A DNA stretch of 64,000 bases from JARIHD01 sp963815935 (GTDB lineage Bacteria > Patescibacteriota > Saccharimonadia > Saccharimonadales > UBA4665), in contig CAWFIL010000006.1 in assembly GCA_963815935.1 (NCBI GenBank), positions 105,505 to 169,504 of the forward strand, written 5' to 3'. Positions 45,964-55,175 of the stretch are shown here, piece by piece. Made by a program: the position numbers and the translations under genes. Below the pieces are notes generated by a model. That model saw only the letters and a list, made by a program, of their open reading frames with translations. It was not told the origin of the DNA and did no database searches. Position 1 is the stretch's first letter. Every line of letters starts with the position of its first letter.

Positions 45964-47034
45964 ATGAACCTCCGGACCAAGGTCTCGGGTTTCATCGTTC
46001 TCACAATCGTCGCGGCGGGCGTTCTGCCCGCCGCCCTCGCGACGGCAGCCCGATCGACGACAAGCGCCGCCAGGCTGCCGACCTGCAGGCTCAGATCGAC
46101 GCGAACGATCAGCGAGATCGTCGCCCTCTCCGAGCGGCTGAACGGCGCGCGCATCCGCCTCGACCAGGCCCAGGCCGGCATCGTCGACGCCGAGCGCCGC
46201 ACCGAGGCCGCCATCGCCAGACCGACGAGGATCCGCAACCTCCTCAACGCGCGCGCCGCCCAGATCTACAAGGGCGCCGGTCGCAGCAGCCCCGCTCGAC
46301 GCCGATCGACGTGAAGAACGTCTCCGAGCTCGCGGTCCGCTCCAAGTACGCCTCGGCCGCCGCCGACCACGACGACTCCTGCTCACCCAGCTCCAGAAGG
46401 CCCAGGAGGCGCTCGCCGCCCGGAAGGCCGAGCTCGAGCGCCAGAAGGCCGCCGCCGCCGGCCGAGCGCGACTCGGCCGCGAGCGCGAAGTCGAAGATCG
46501 AAGCGGCCAACGCGAACCAGGACCGCCTCCTCGGCCAGGTCAACGGCGAGATCACGACCCTGATGCAGCAGGAGCAGGCCCGCCGCGACCAGGCGTCGCG
46601 CCGCGCAGGCCGCTCGGCTACGTCGCGTCCGAGCACCAGCCGCGGCACCCGGCCAACTTCCCGAACGTCCCCGCGCCGAACGCCCGGGCCGCGGCCGCGG
46701 TCGCCTTCGCCAAGGCGCAGGTCGGCAAGGGCTACCGGTTCGCAACCTCCGGCCCGACACCTTCGACTGCTCCGGCCTCACCGCCGCGGCGTGGGCCGCA
46801 GCCGGCGTGGGCCTCGCCCACTACTCGGGCGCGCAGTACCAGGAGACGATCCGCATCGGTGCCGGCGACCTCCAGCCCGGTGACCTCGTGTTCTACGGAC
46901 CGGGCGGCGCCAACCACGTCGAGATCTACATCGGCGGCGGCATGGTCGTCTCGGCGTCGAACCCGTCGAGGGGCGTGAAGCTCGCCGGCGTGCGGTACGG
47001 CTCGGCCTCCGGCTACGGCCGCGTCGCGGGCTGA
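45964..47034 (+). CDS. Secreted NlpC/P60 peptidoglycan peptidase with coiled coil (frameshifted)
   Basis: About 355 residues. Signal peptide KVSGFIVLTIVAAGVLPAALATA, then a long coiled coil (LQAQIDAN, LSERLNGARIRLDQAQAGIVDAERRTEAA, KAELERQKAAAAAERD), an Arg/Pro/Ala-rich linker, and a C-terminal NlpC/P60 domain: catalytic Cys in TFDCSGLTAAAWAAAG, His in GGANHVEIYIGGGM. Like RipA, it would cleave peptide stems at division sites, with the coiled coil for targeting or inhibition. Shifts near 46,055, 46,120, 46,215, 46,300, 46,372 and 46,600-46,740. ATG at 45964 with GGGAG upstream. Confidence 0.82.
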
Positions 47035-48075
47035 TCCGACTCACCCAGCTCTCGCACGGCGCCGGTTGCGCCTGCAAGCTCTCCCCCGACGACCTCCGCA
47101 CGGTCCTCGGGCTGGTCCGCGGGCTCGACGCGCCGACGACCCGGACCTGATCGTCGGCCTCGACACCGCCGACGACGCCGCGGTCTACCGGGTCCGCGAC
47201 GACCTCGCGCTCGTCCTCACCACCGACTTCTTCACGCCGATCGTCGACGACCCGTACGACTGGGGTCGCATCGCCGCGACCAACGCGCTCTCCGACGTGT
47301 ACGCGATGGGCGGCACGCCGCTGCTCGCGCTGAACCTCGTCGCGTGGCCGCGCGAAGGACTGCCGTTCGAGCTGCTCGCGCGCGTCATCGACGGCGGCGC
47401 CGACGTCGCGCGCGACGCCGGGCACGATCGTCGCGGGCGGACACTCGATCGACGACCCGGAGCCGAAGTACGGGCTGGCGGTGGTCGGCACCGTCGAGCC
47501 GGACCGCGTCTGGCGCAATCGCGGTGCGGAACCCGGCGACGCGCTCGTGCTCACGAAGCCGATCGGACTCGGCGTGATCTCCACCGCGGTGAAGCGCGAC
47601 GGGCGCCACCCGCGCTGCTCGCCGCCGCGATCGACTCATGACCACGCTCAACGCCGGCGCCCGCGACGCCGCGGTCGCGCTCGGCGCCGCGGTCCACGCC
47701 GCGACCGACGTCACCGGCTTCGGCCTGCTCGGCCACCTCGGCGAGATGCTCGCCGCGTCGGGCGTCGGCGCCACGGTCTCCGCACGCCGCGGTGCCGGTG
47801 ATCGACGGCGTGCGCGAGCTCGTCGCCGACGGCTTCGTCGCCGGCGGCACGCAGCGCAACCACGCCTTCGTCTCCGAGCACGTCGACTGGGGCGAGCTCC
47901 CCGAGCGGAGCAGCTGCTGCTCGCCGACGCCCAGACCTCCGGCGGGCTGCTGTTCGCGGTCGCACCCGACCACGCCGACGCCCTCGTGGCCGAGCTCACG
48001 GAGCACCGCACACCGGCCGCGGCCGTCGTCGGGCACGTCGAGACGGCGTTCCCGGGCGCGATCCGGATCCGCTAG
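47035..48075 (+). CDS. selD: Selenide, water dikinase (selenophosphate synthetase, frameshifted)
   Basis: About 345 residues. HGAGCACKLSPDDL at the start holds the catalytic Cys and Lys (Cys, not Sec); GLDTADDAAVYRV, TTDFFTPIVDDPYDWGRIAATNALSDVYAMGG, LVLTKPIGLGVISTAVK, ATDVTGFGLLGHLGEM and LLLADAQTSGGLLFAV are the family motifs. Makes selenophosphate from selenide and ATP for tRNA selenation or selenocysteine. Shifts near 47,130, 47,426 (GATC), 47,605, 47,785 and 47,910. No in-frame ATG/GTG is visible before HGAGCACK, so the start codon itself seems damaged; 47035 is approximate. Confidence 0.85.
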
Positions 48076-48157
48076 CTCGATCCGAGAGATCCGCGAACCG
48101 GGCCGCGCGGCTCGGTATCGTCACCCGGCACGGGCGGGGACGAGCGGGAGGTTCCGC

Positions 48158-48535
48158 ATGTCGCTACTGCCTGAGTCCCACGACCGCGTGCCCGGCCTGC
48201 CCGGTGCGCGCCCGGCCCACCCCCGGTTCGGCCGGTCGATCGTGCGGCACGCGGCCCGCGTCGGCGTGGCCGCCGGGCTGGCAGTGACTGCGATCGCCGC
48301 GGTCGCACCGCACGCCGCCGCGGCAGCGAGCGCCGATCGCACCGCGAAGGACACGGCGGCCGTGACCCTCACCGCGGCGCAGTCGAGTCGGGACGCGCTG
48401 CCGCACTCGGGCGACGGCACCCTCCCGGTCCTGCTCGCCGGCGCGGGCTCACTCGCGATCGGCGGGCTCGCACTCTGGTTCGGTGGTCGGAGCCAGGCGT
48501 CCCGAGCGAACGGAACACGCCGCGCGACAGGATGA
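48158..48535 (+). CDS. Small secreted protein with sortase-signal-like C-terminus
   Basis: 125 residues. N-terminal basic part then VGVAAGLAVTAIAAVAPHAAAAASA, a signal peptide or helix; short polar middle; C-terminal LPHSG followed by LPVLLAGAGSLAIGGLALWFG and a basic tail, which is the order of an LPxTG-type sorting signal. No sortase gene is in the window. ATG at 48158 with GGGAGG 6 nt upstream; intact frame. Function unknown. Confidence 0.65.
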   Translation: MSLLPESHDRVPGLPGARPAHPRFGRSIVRHAARVGVAAGLAVTAIAAVAPHAAAAASADRTAKDTAAVTLTAAQSSRDALPHSGDGTLPVLLAGAGSLAIGGLALWFGGRSQASRANGTRRATG

Positions 48536-48566
48536 CGCGCTACAGGATGACGCGCTACAGGAGAGC
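48524..48566. repeat. 15-bp tandem repeat
   Basis: Unit ACAGGATGACGCGCT repeated twice and a third partial copy, between the ends of two convergent genes. Probably slippage. Confidence 0.65.
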
Positions 48567-48568
48567 GA

Positions 48569-49574
48569 CTACGGGATGACGAGCATGCCGAGCTCGGCCT
48601 CGAGCTGGGGCCGCGGCTTCGCGCCGAGCGACGACGCGCTCGAGCCGACCGTTCCGGAACAGCGCGATGAGCGGGATGCTCTGCACCTCGTACTCCTGCG
48701 CGAGCGACGGCTCCTCGTCGATGTTCACCTTGACCACCTTGTAGGCACCGGCGCGCATCGCGGCGATCTGCTCCACGATCGGCCCGACCTGACGGCACGG
48801 ACCGCACCACGGCGCCCAGAAGTCGACGATCACCGGGATGTCGCTCGCGAGCACCTCGGTGGGGAACGACTTCGCGGTGACCGCACGGACCGGCCCCTCC
48901 GCCGGCGGCGCCGGCAGCGGCACGCTCGGACGCTCACCACCCGCCACGGCCTGGAGCCAGCCCTGCGCCTGCTGCACGCTCTCGAGCGCGACCTGGTGAC
49001 CCATCGGGTACTCGGTGAACACGAGCGGCACGTCGTGCTCAGCCAGCGCGCCGGCGAGGCTGCGGGCCGCGGCGACGGGGATCATCGGGTCCTCGGTGCC
49101 GTGCTGGAGCAGGACCGGGATCTGCTTGGCGGCTTCCCAGTCGACGTCGAGCGAATCAGGATCCGGTGCGAACGGACTCATCGCGAGCACACCGGCCGGA
49201 CGAGTGCCGACCTCGGCCCCGAGCGCGAGCAGCAACGCGAGTCCCGCGCCCTGCGAGAAGCCACCGAAGATCGCTTCCGACCGATCGAACCCGAGCTCCG
49301 CGCACTGCTCGTCGACCAGCGCGTCGAGCGCTCCTACCGCATCGTGCATCTCCGAGAGATCGCGACCCTCGGCGGTGATCGAGAACCACGCGAACCCGGG
49401 AGTGCCCGGCGCGGCGATCGGACCGCGGGGCATGACCGCCGCGAAGGTGCCGTCGGGATCCAGGTGTGGGAGGAGGCCGCCGAGATCGCGCTCGTCGGCG
49501 CCGTATCCGTGCACCAGCAGGAGCAGCCGAGTGGCATTGGTCCCGCGCACGACGTTGGTGATCAGCTCGTCCAT
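48569..49574 (-). CDS. Carboxylesterase-thioredoxin fusion protein
   Basis: About 335 residues. N-terminal alpha/beta hydrolase of the phospholipase/carboxylesterase type: LLLLVHGYGADERDL, nucleophile IFGGFSQGAG, acid LLQHGTEDPMIP, His in YPMGHQVALES. After an Ala/Pro linker near residue 225, a thioredoxin domain follows with VDFWAPWCGPCRQVGP (WCGPC redox motif) and cis-Pro region EVQSIPLIALFRNG. A shift near 48,625 moves the last 15 residues (PQLEAELGMLVIP). Having both in one chain is unusual; redox control of the esterase, or a chaperone-like role, is conceivable. Confidence 0.82.
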
Positions 49575-49610
49575 AGAGCGGATCCTACGATCCGCCTAGG
49601 GTTCGCAACC

Positions 49611-50652
49611 ATGCGACTCGGGATCAACTTCGGCTATCAGGACTGGGGCAAGGGCCTGGCGGGCGCGGTGGCGCTGGCCCAGGAAGCGGAGCAGCTCGGC
49701 TTCCATTCGGTGTGGACCGCCGAGGCGTACGGCACCGACGCCATCACGCCGATCACGTGGATGATGGCGCACACCGAGCGCATCAACTTCGGCTCCGCGA
49801 TCATGCAGATGCCCGCGCGCACGCCGGCCATGACCGCGATGACCGCGGTGACGCTCGACCTCCTCGGCGGCAACCGCTTCCTGCTCGGGCTCGGTCTCTC
49901 CGGTCCGCAGGTCGTGGAGGGTTGGCACGGCGAGGCGTACGGCAAGCCCCTCGGCAAGACGCGCGAGTACGTGGAGATCGTGCGCACGATCCTGGCGCGC
50001 GAGGAGCGGCTCGAGCATCACGGCGCGCACTACGACATCCCGTACTCGGGTCCCGACGCGACCGGGCTCGGCAAGCCGCTCAAGCTCATCGTGCATCCGC
50101 CGCGCAACGACATCCCGATCTACATCGCGGCGATCGGACCGAAGAACGTCGCGCTCGGCGCGGAGATCGCCGACGGCTGGCTGCCGATCTTCTTCTCGCC
50201 GTACCGGTTCCGCGAGACCTACGGCGCGGCGCTCGACGCAGGGTTCGCGGCGGCCGGGCAACGGCAAGAGCCTCGCCGACTTCGACGTCGCGCCCACGGT
50301 CTCGGTGCTCGTCGGCGACGACCTCGACATGCTGCGCGGGTTCGTGAAGCCGATGGCCGCGCTCTACATCGGCGGCATGGGCGCCCGCGGCCGGAACTTC
50401 TACAACGACCTCGCCTGCCGCTACGGCTTCGAGGACGCGGCGAAGACGATCCAGGACCTGTACCTCGACGGCAAGAAGGCCGAGGCGACCGCCGCGGTGC
50501 CCGACGAGCTGGTCGACGAGATCGCCCTGATCGGGCCCAAGGAGCGGATCGCCGACCGCCTCGACGCCTGGCGGGATTCCGGGATCACCACCATGATCCT
50601 GGGCACCCAGCAGCCCGATGCGCTCCGGCTGATGGCCGAGCTCACCCTCTAG
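49611..50652 (+). CDS. LLM-class F420-dependent oxidoreductase (one frameshift)
   Basis: About 347 residues of the luciferase-like TIM barrel: MRLGINFGYQDWGKG, AQEAEQLGFHSVWTAEAYGTDAITP, NFGSAIMQMPARTPAMTAMTAVTLDLL, FLLGLGLSGPQVVEGWHG, IYIAAIGPKNVALGAEIADGWLP and a C-terminal ALIGPKERIADRLDAWRDSGIT. The spacing fits F420 rather than FMN enzymes of mycobacteria and Acidimicrobiia. A GGG run near 50,260 causes the only shift. Substrate unknown. Confidence 0.88.
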
Positions 50653-50770
50653 GACCGCCTCCATCCGGCCGAGAATTGGCTCAATTCGGGCATATTTCTC
50701 GGCCAGAAGGCGCCAGAAAGTCGCGCTTCCGGGCAATCCTTTCCGGGGTCTATGGCGTGTAATTGGCGAC

Positions 50771-51283
50771 ATGGAGGAAGAAGACGGCGGGCTCACGCAG
50801 CCCGGACCGGTCGACTTCGAAGACACGTTCAAGACGAATTTCGGACCGATGGTGAGGGCTTTGACGGTCGCCTGTGGTGATGCCGAGGTAGCAGCGGACT
50901 GCGTCCAAGACGCGTTCAGCCGCGCCTACGTGCGCTGGCGCCGCATCTCGAAGTACGAGGACCCGGCCGGTTGGATCCGCCACGTCGCGACCAACCGCAT
51001 GCGCGACCACTTCCGCCGTCAGACCCGTCGGGACCGTGCGGTGGATCGTCTCGCCGCCCTCCCCGCCGAGCAGATGGACGCACCCGGGCCGCCGTCCGAG
51101 CTCGCCGATCTGCTGTCGACGCTCCCCGGCCAGCAGCGCATGGCCGTCGCCTACTTCTACGTCGAAGGCCTCAGCATCATCGAGACCGCGAACGCGATGG
51201 GCCTCTCGGAAGGCGCGGTGAAGTACCACCTGCACGCAGCCCGCAAGTCGCTGCGCGGTGTCCTCGAGGAAGAGTCGGCGTGA
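50771..51283 (+). CDS. ECF-type RNA polymerase sigma factor
   Basis: 170 residues, intact. Region 2: DFEDTFKTNFGPMVRALTVACGDAEVAADCVQDAFSRAYVRWRRI and DPAGWIRHVATNRMRDHFRR; region 4: LLSTLPGQQRMAVAYFYVEGLSIIETANAMGLSEGAVKYHLHAARKSL with the DNA-reading helix. Group resembles SigE/ECF41-free short ECF types of Actinobacteria. The next gene starts inside its stop codon (GTGA), so they are coupled. Confidence 0.9.
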   Translation: MEEEDGGLTQPGPVDFEDTFKTNFGPMVRALTVACGDAEVAADCVQDAFSRAYVRWRRISKYEDPAGWIRHVATNRMRDHFRRQTRRDRAVDRLAALPAEQMDAPGPPSELADLLSTLPGQQRMAVAYFYVEGLSIIETANAMGLSEGAVKYHLHAARKSLRGVLEEESA

Positions 51284-52118
51284 ACGAGCACGATCTCTTC
51301 GACGACGAGCTGGCCGAGCCGCCTGCGCGGACTCGCGCCGGACGTTCCCGCCGACGACGCGTTCGCGGCGATGCTGCCGCGCTTCGAGCAGGCCAAGCGC
51401 CGGCGCCGTGCGGGAATCGCGTCGGCTGCGGTCGCCGGACTCGGCTCGGTTGCCGTGGTCGCGTTGCTGCTCGGCGGCGGACCGTCGTTCACCCAGGACG
51501 TGCGCACCAACCCGGCGAGCGGTGGACGCGCCGCCGATAGGATCGCGCACGAGCGAGTCCACGAGCACCACGCTCGGCAACCACGAGGCGGCATCCCCGG
51601 CATCGACAACAAGCGGCGGCTCCGGGAACAGCGGCTCCGGCAAGGACGGCTCGGGTCCGGCAGCGCCGGTTCGGGGAGCAGCGGCTCCGGCAGCAGCGGC
51701 TCCGGGAGCTCGAACGCCGGCAGCGGCAGCAACAGCGGCCCGGGCACCGGTACCGGGCGGCGGCGGTAACAGTGGCCCCGGCGGTGGTGGCGGGGGGGCA
51801 ACGAAGGCCCCGGCGGCACGGTCACCACGACGCAGCCCACCAACCCGCCGCCCTCGAACGACTTCGACAAGACGTACTCGGCGTCCGGCGGCTCCGTCAC
51901 GGTCCACGTGAGCGGCACGACCGTGACGATCATCGGCGGCCCGACTCCGAATCGCGCGGCTGGACGATCAAGAGCAACAACTCGGGAACGGTCGAGTCGA
52001 CATCACCTTCGAGAAGGCGGACCACTCAGGGTCGGGGGGCAACTCGACGATCGTCGTGAAGTTCAACGACGGGGGCGCCTTCTCGGCCAAGTGCGACGGC
52101 AACACCTGCGCCGGCTGA
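51280..52118 (+). CDS. Probable anti-sigma-type membrane protein with Ser/Gly-rich tail (frameshifted)
   Basis: About 280 residues. VNEHDLFDDELAE and AAMLPRFEQAKRRRRAG form a short cytoplasmic part, then one helix AGIASAAVAGLGSVAVVALLLGG. Outside follows a long low-complexity region of Gly/Ser/Asn (GSSGSGSSGSGSSNAGSGS), a Gly run, a TTTQPTNPPP linker and a beta domain YSASGGSVTVHVSGTTVTIIGG with two Cys at the end. Coupling to the ECF gene suggests it holds or senses for the sigma factor; no zinc ZAS motif is seen. Several shifts near 51,330, 51,540, 51,760, 51,950 and 52,000. Confidence 0.65.
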
Positions 52119-52145
52119 GCCACCCGTTCCGCGACACCGCGCGCG

Positions 52146-52974
52146 TCAGAACATGAAGTTCATCGAGCGGACGAGCGTCTCGCCCATCGCCTGATCGCCG
52201 GCGATCTGCACCGCGCCACTCGCGAGGATCGCCTCCGGGTCACCGCGTCCGGTGCTGAGCCGCACGAAGGTGTCGCCGTCGAGCTCGAGGCCGCGTGATC
52301 GGCGCCTCCGAACGGGCTTCGCCGACGCGTGCCCGCCCGCCCTCGACTTCGATCGCGACCACCCGCGGCCGCGGGACCGGTGACGGTGATGTCGACCCAG
52401 GTGCCGTCGGGCGGCTGCACGCGCTTGCCCACGACCATCGGCAGGACCGCCACGATGCGATCGAGCGCGACTGCGGCGGCACGCACCGTCCCAGCCACCC
52501 GGGACGCCCAACCGCACGGCGCATGTCCTGCTCGTGCACGAACGAGTCGAAGATCCGGAACGGCAACATGTCCCGCACGGTGCCGGGACCGATCGGCGTC
52601 CACGCGTCGGCGTCGAAGTCGACGTTCGGGCGCGCGGAGCTGGGCCATGCGCACCGCGGTGACCGCGCGGAACTCGTCGAGCACCTCCGCGCCGGAACGC
52701 GACCGGTACCAGTCGACCCAGACCTCGTTGCACGCGCGCCACGTCGTTGCGGACGTGCGACGCGTCGGGCGGGGTGTGCTCCGGGTTGGGCCGGCCGAGG
52801 ATCGCCGACTCGATGCCCGACGATGTGCGCGACGTTGTCCTGGACCGACCAGCCGGGACACTCGGTCTCGAGCTTCCACTCGGTCTCGTCGAGCCCGTCG
52901 CCGAGCGCGGCGATCGAGTCCCACACCTCGGCCATCGCGTCGACGAGCGCGAGGTCAGCTGCCGCCTGCGCCAC
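52146..52974 (-). CDS. DinB-like/mycothiol-dependent maleylpyruvate isomerase-type protein (frameshifted)
   Basis: About 275 residues. N-terminal four-helix bundle: DAMAEVWDSIAALGDGLDETEWKLETECPGWSVQDNVAHIVG, with the metal His in DNVAHIVG, then MLPFRIFDSFVHEQDMRRAVGRPG giving further His ligands. C-terminal SCP2-like part: GDTFVRLSTGRGDPEAILASGAVQIAGDQAMGETLVRSMNFMF. Matches the TIGR03083 family that uses mycothiol. GTG at 52974 with GGAAGG upstream. Shifts near 52,830, 52,735, 52,630, 52,520 and 52,300. Confidence 0.75.
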
Positions 52975-53066
52975 CTGGCATCACCTTCCCTTGCGCCGTC
53001 GGGGAGTCCGTGCCACTGATCGTGGCATCTCCCGGTCCGGCGCGCCTCCGCTACCGTGCGCTCCCG

Positions 53067-53711
53067 ATGACATTCCGAGCCGCGATCTTCGACCTCGGCG
53101 GCGTCGTGTTCCCGTCGCCGTTCGACGTCTTCGACGAATACGAGCGAACCCACGGGCTCCCGCCCCGCTTCATCCGCACCGTCGTCGCGTCCAGCACGGA
53201 TCACGGCGCCTGGGGCCGGCTGGAGCGCAGCGAGTACACGTTCGACGAGTTCTGCGAGGCGTTCGCGGCCGAGTGCCGTGAGGCGGGCGGTGAGGTGGAC
53301 GCCCGCGAGCTGATGATGCAGATCGGCAAAGGCTTCAGCCCCCGACCCGAGATGATGCAGGCCATCGCCTCGATCCGCGCGCACGGCCTCAAGGTGGGTG
53401 CGCTCACCAACAACTGGGCGCGCACCGACACCCCGACCGACGACGCCCCGCATTCGCTCGGGCACCTCGGCGCGTTCGACGTGGTGGTCGAGTCGGCCGT
53501 GGAGGGACTGCGCAAGCCCGATCCGCGGATCTACACGCTGGTGTGCGACCGGCTCGGGGTCACGCCCGACGAAGCCGTGTTCCTCGACGACCTCGGCGTG
53601 AACCTCAAGCCGGCGCGCGAGATGGGCATGACCACGATCAAGGTCGTCGATGTCGCGAGCGCGCTCGCGGAGCTCGAGACCGTGCTCGGCTTCGCGCTGG
53701 ACGGCTCCTGA
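53067..53711 (+). CDS. HAD-superfamily hydrolase (HAD-IA)
   Basis: 214 residues, intact. Motif I AAIFDLGGVVFPSP (the second Asp of the usual DxD is replaced by Gly, as in epoxide-hydrolase N-terminal-like HADs), motif II GALTNNW, motif III GLRKPDPRIY, motif IV AVFLDDLGVN. The loss of the general-acid Asp means phosphatase activity may be weak or absent. First of three genes with overlapping ends (1 to 4 bases). Confidence 0.85.
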   Translation: MTFRAAIFDLGGVVFPSPFDVFDEYERTHGLPPRFIRTVVASSTDHGAWGRLERSEYTFDEFCEAFAAECREAGGEVDARELMMQIGKGFSPRPEMMQAIASIRAHGLKVGALTNNWARTDTPTDDAPHSLGHLGAFDVVVESAVEGLRKPDPRIYTLVCDRLGVTPDEAVFLDDLGVNLKPAREMGMTTIKVVDVASALAELETVLGFALDGS

Positions 53712-54347
53712 TGCAGCTCCTCCTCGTTCGCCACGCCGAGCCGGTGCGCATCGGCCCCGAAGAGAGCGGCGGTCAACCGGTGGATCCCGAGCTCACGCCG
53801 CTCGGGACGCGAGCAAGCGGCCCGACTCGGCGCCTGGCTCGCCGGCGAACCGGTGCACCACGTGGTGAGCAGCTCGCTCCGTCGGCGCGCAGAGACCGCG
53901 ACACCCATCGCGGCCGCCCACGGGCTCGAGGTCGAGGTGCTCACCGAGCTGCGTGAGTACGACAGCAACGCGGATCACTACATCCCGGTGGAAGAGCTCC
54001 GCGATACCAACGACGACCGGTGGCAGGCGATGGTCGAGGGCCGCTGGGAGGACTTCGGCGGCGAAGCGCCCGATACGTTCCGCGCGCGGATCGTGCCGTG
54101 CCTCGACACCCTGATCAACGAGCACGCGGGCGAGACCGTGGTCGCGGTCGCGCACGGCGGCGTGGTGAACGTCTACCTCGCCGCGTTGCTCGGGTTGTCG
54201 CAGCACCTGTGGTTCGACCCGGGGTACACGTCGGTCAGCCGAGTGCGCGCGTCGCGCGGCGGCGCGCGTTCGCTCTCCACCCTGAACGAGACCGCCCATC
54301 TCCTCGGAACTCGTGACCCGATCGGAGCATCAGGAGGCGGGGCATGA
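53711..54347 (+). CDS. Histidine phosphatase family protein (one frameshift)
   Basis: About 210 residues. LLLVRHAEPVRIG gives the catalytic RHxxP-like motif; VVSSSLRRRAETATPIAAAHGLEVEVL supplies the second Arg; VVAVAHGGVVNVYLA supplies the second His. PhoE/phosphoglycerate-mutase-like fold. A single missing base at about 53,810 separates LTPLG from the rest. ATG overlaps the HAD gene stop by one base. Confidence 0.85.
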
Positions 54348-55132
54348 GCAGCACCGTGCGCACAGAGACGGACGGCGCGGTCGTCGTCATCACGATCGAT
54401 CGGCCGGAGGTGCGCAACTGCGTCGACGGTCCCACGGCCGCCGCACTCGCCGATGCGTTCCGCGCGTTCGACGCCGACCCCGAGCTCTCGGTGGCTGTGC
54501 TCACCGGCGCGGGCGGCACGTTCTGTGCGGGCGCCGACCTCAAGGCGTTCGGCACCGACCGGGCGAACACCGTCACTCCCGACGGCGACGGGCCGATGGG
54601 TCCCACTCGCATGCTCCTCGACAAGCCGGTAATCGCCGCGGTGGAAGGCCACGCCGTGGCCGGCGGCATCGAGCTCGCGGTGTGGTGCGACCTGCGCGTC
54701 GCGGCGCGCGACGCGATCTTCGGCGTGTACTGCCGCCGTTGGGGCGTGCCGTTGATCGACGGCGGAACCATCCGGCTCCCGCGACTCATCGGACAGTCGA
54801 ACGCGATGGACCTCATCCTCACCGGCCGCGGCGTGTCCGGCGACGAGGCGCTGCGCATGGGGCTCGTCAACCGGCTCACCGAGACCGGCGGGGCACTCGC
54901 GGGCGCGGTCGAGCTTGCACACGAGCTCAACGCGTTCCCGCAGACGTGCATGCGCGGCGACCGTCGTTCTGCGTACGACCAATGGTCATTGCCGCTTTCT
55001 GACGCGCTGCAGAACGAGCTCGAGCACGGCCGACGCGCGCTGCGGTCCGGTGAGCTCACCGTCGACCGGTTCGTTGGCGGCGAAGGTCGGCACGGCGCTC
55101 GAGCCGCGCCTGATCAGCTCAGGGACCCGTAA
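54344..55132 (+). CDS. Enoyl-CoA hydratase/isomerase (crotonase) family protein
   Basis: 262 residues, intact. AVVVITIDRPEVRNCVDG, the oxyanion hole AGGTFCAGADLKAFG, PVIAAVEGHAVAGGIELAVWCDLRVA with the second oxyanion Gly, then FGVYCRRWGVPLIDGGTIRLPRLIG. The Asp in LIDGG occupies one usual catalytic Glu position. Typical C-term FVGGEGRHG. Start overlaps the phosphatase stop (ATGA). Probably fatty-acid or side-chain degradation. Confidence 0.88.
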   Translation: MSSTVRTETDGAVVVITIDRPEVRNCVDGPTAAALADAFRAFDADPELSVAVLTGAGGTFCAGADLKAFGTDRANTVTPDGDGPMGPTRMLLDKPVIAAVEGHAVAGGIELAVWCDLRVAARDAIFGVYCRRWGVPLIDGGTIRLPRLIGQSNAMDLILTGRGVSGDEALRMGLVNRLTETGGALAGAVELAHELNAFPQTCMRGDRRSAYDQWSLPLSDALQNELEHGRRALRSGELTVDRFVGGEGRHGARAAPDQLRDP

Positions 55133-55175
55133 ACTCGCACGCGGAAAATCCGCGACCGTCCGAGGAGAGCCCCAC

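Noticed and set aside
47035..47100. Selenocysteine in SelD
   Set aside because: The active-site codon is TGC; no in-frame TGA there.
48483..50762. A 759-residue frame running into the LLM oxidoreductase
   Set aside because: Only the part from 49611 matches the family; the first half is the complement of the esterase-thioredoxin gene.
14432..52900. Region of mass pseudogenisation
   Set aside because: Indels are single-base, spread evenly, without premature loss of conserved residues or deletions, and stop at 53-57 kb; sequencing error is more likely than decay.
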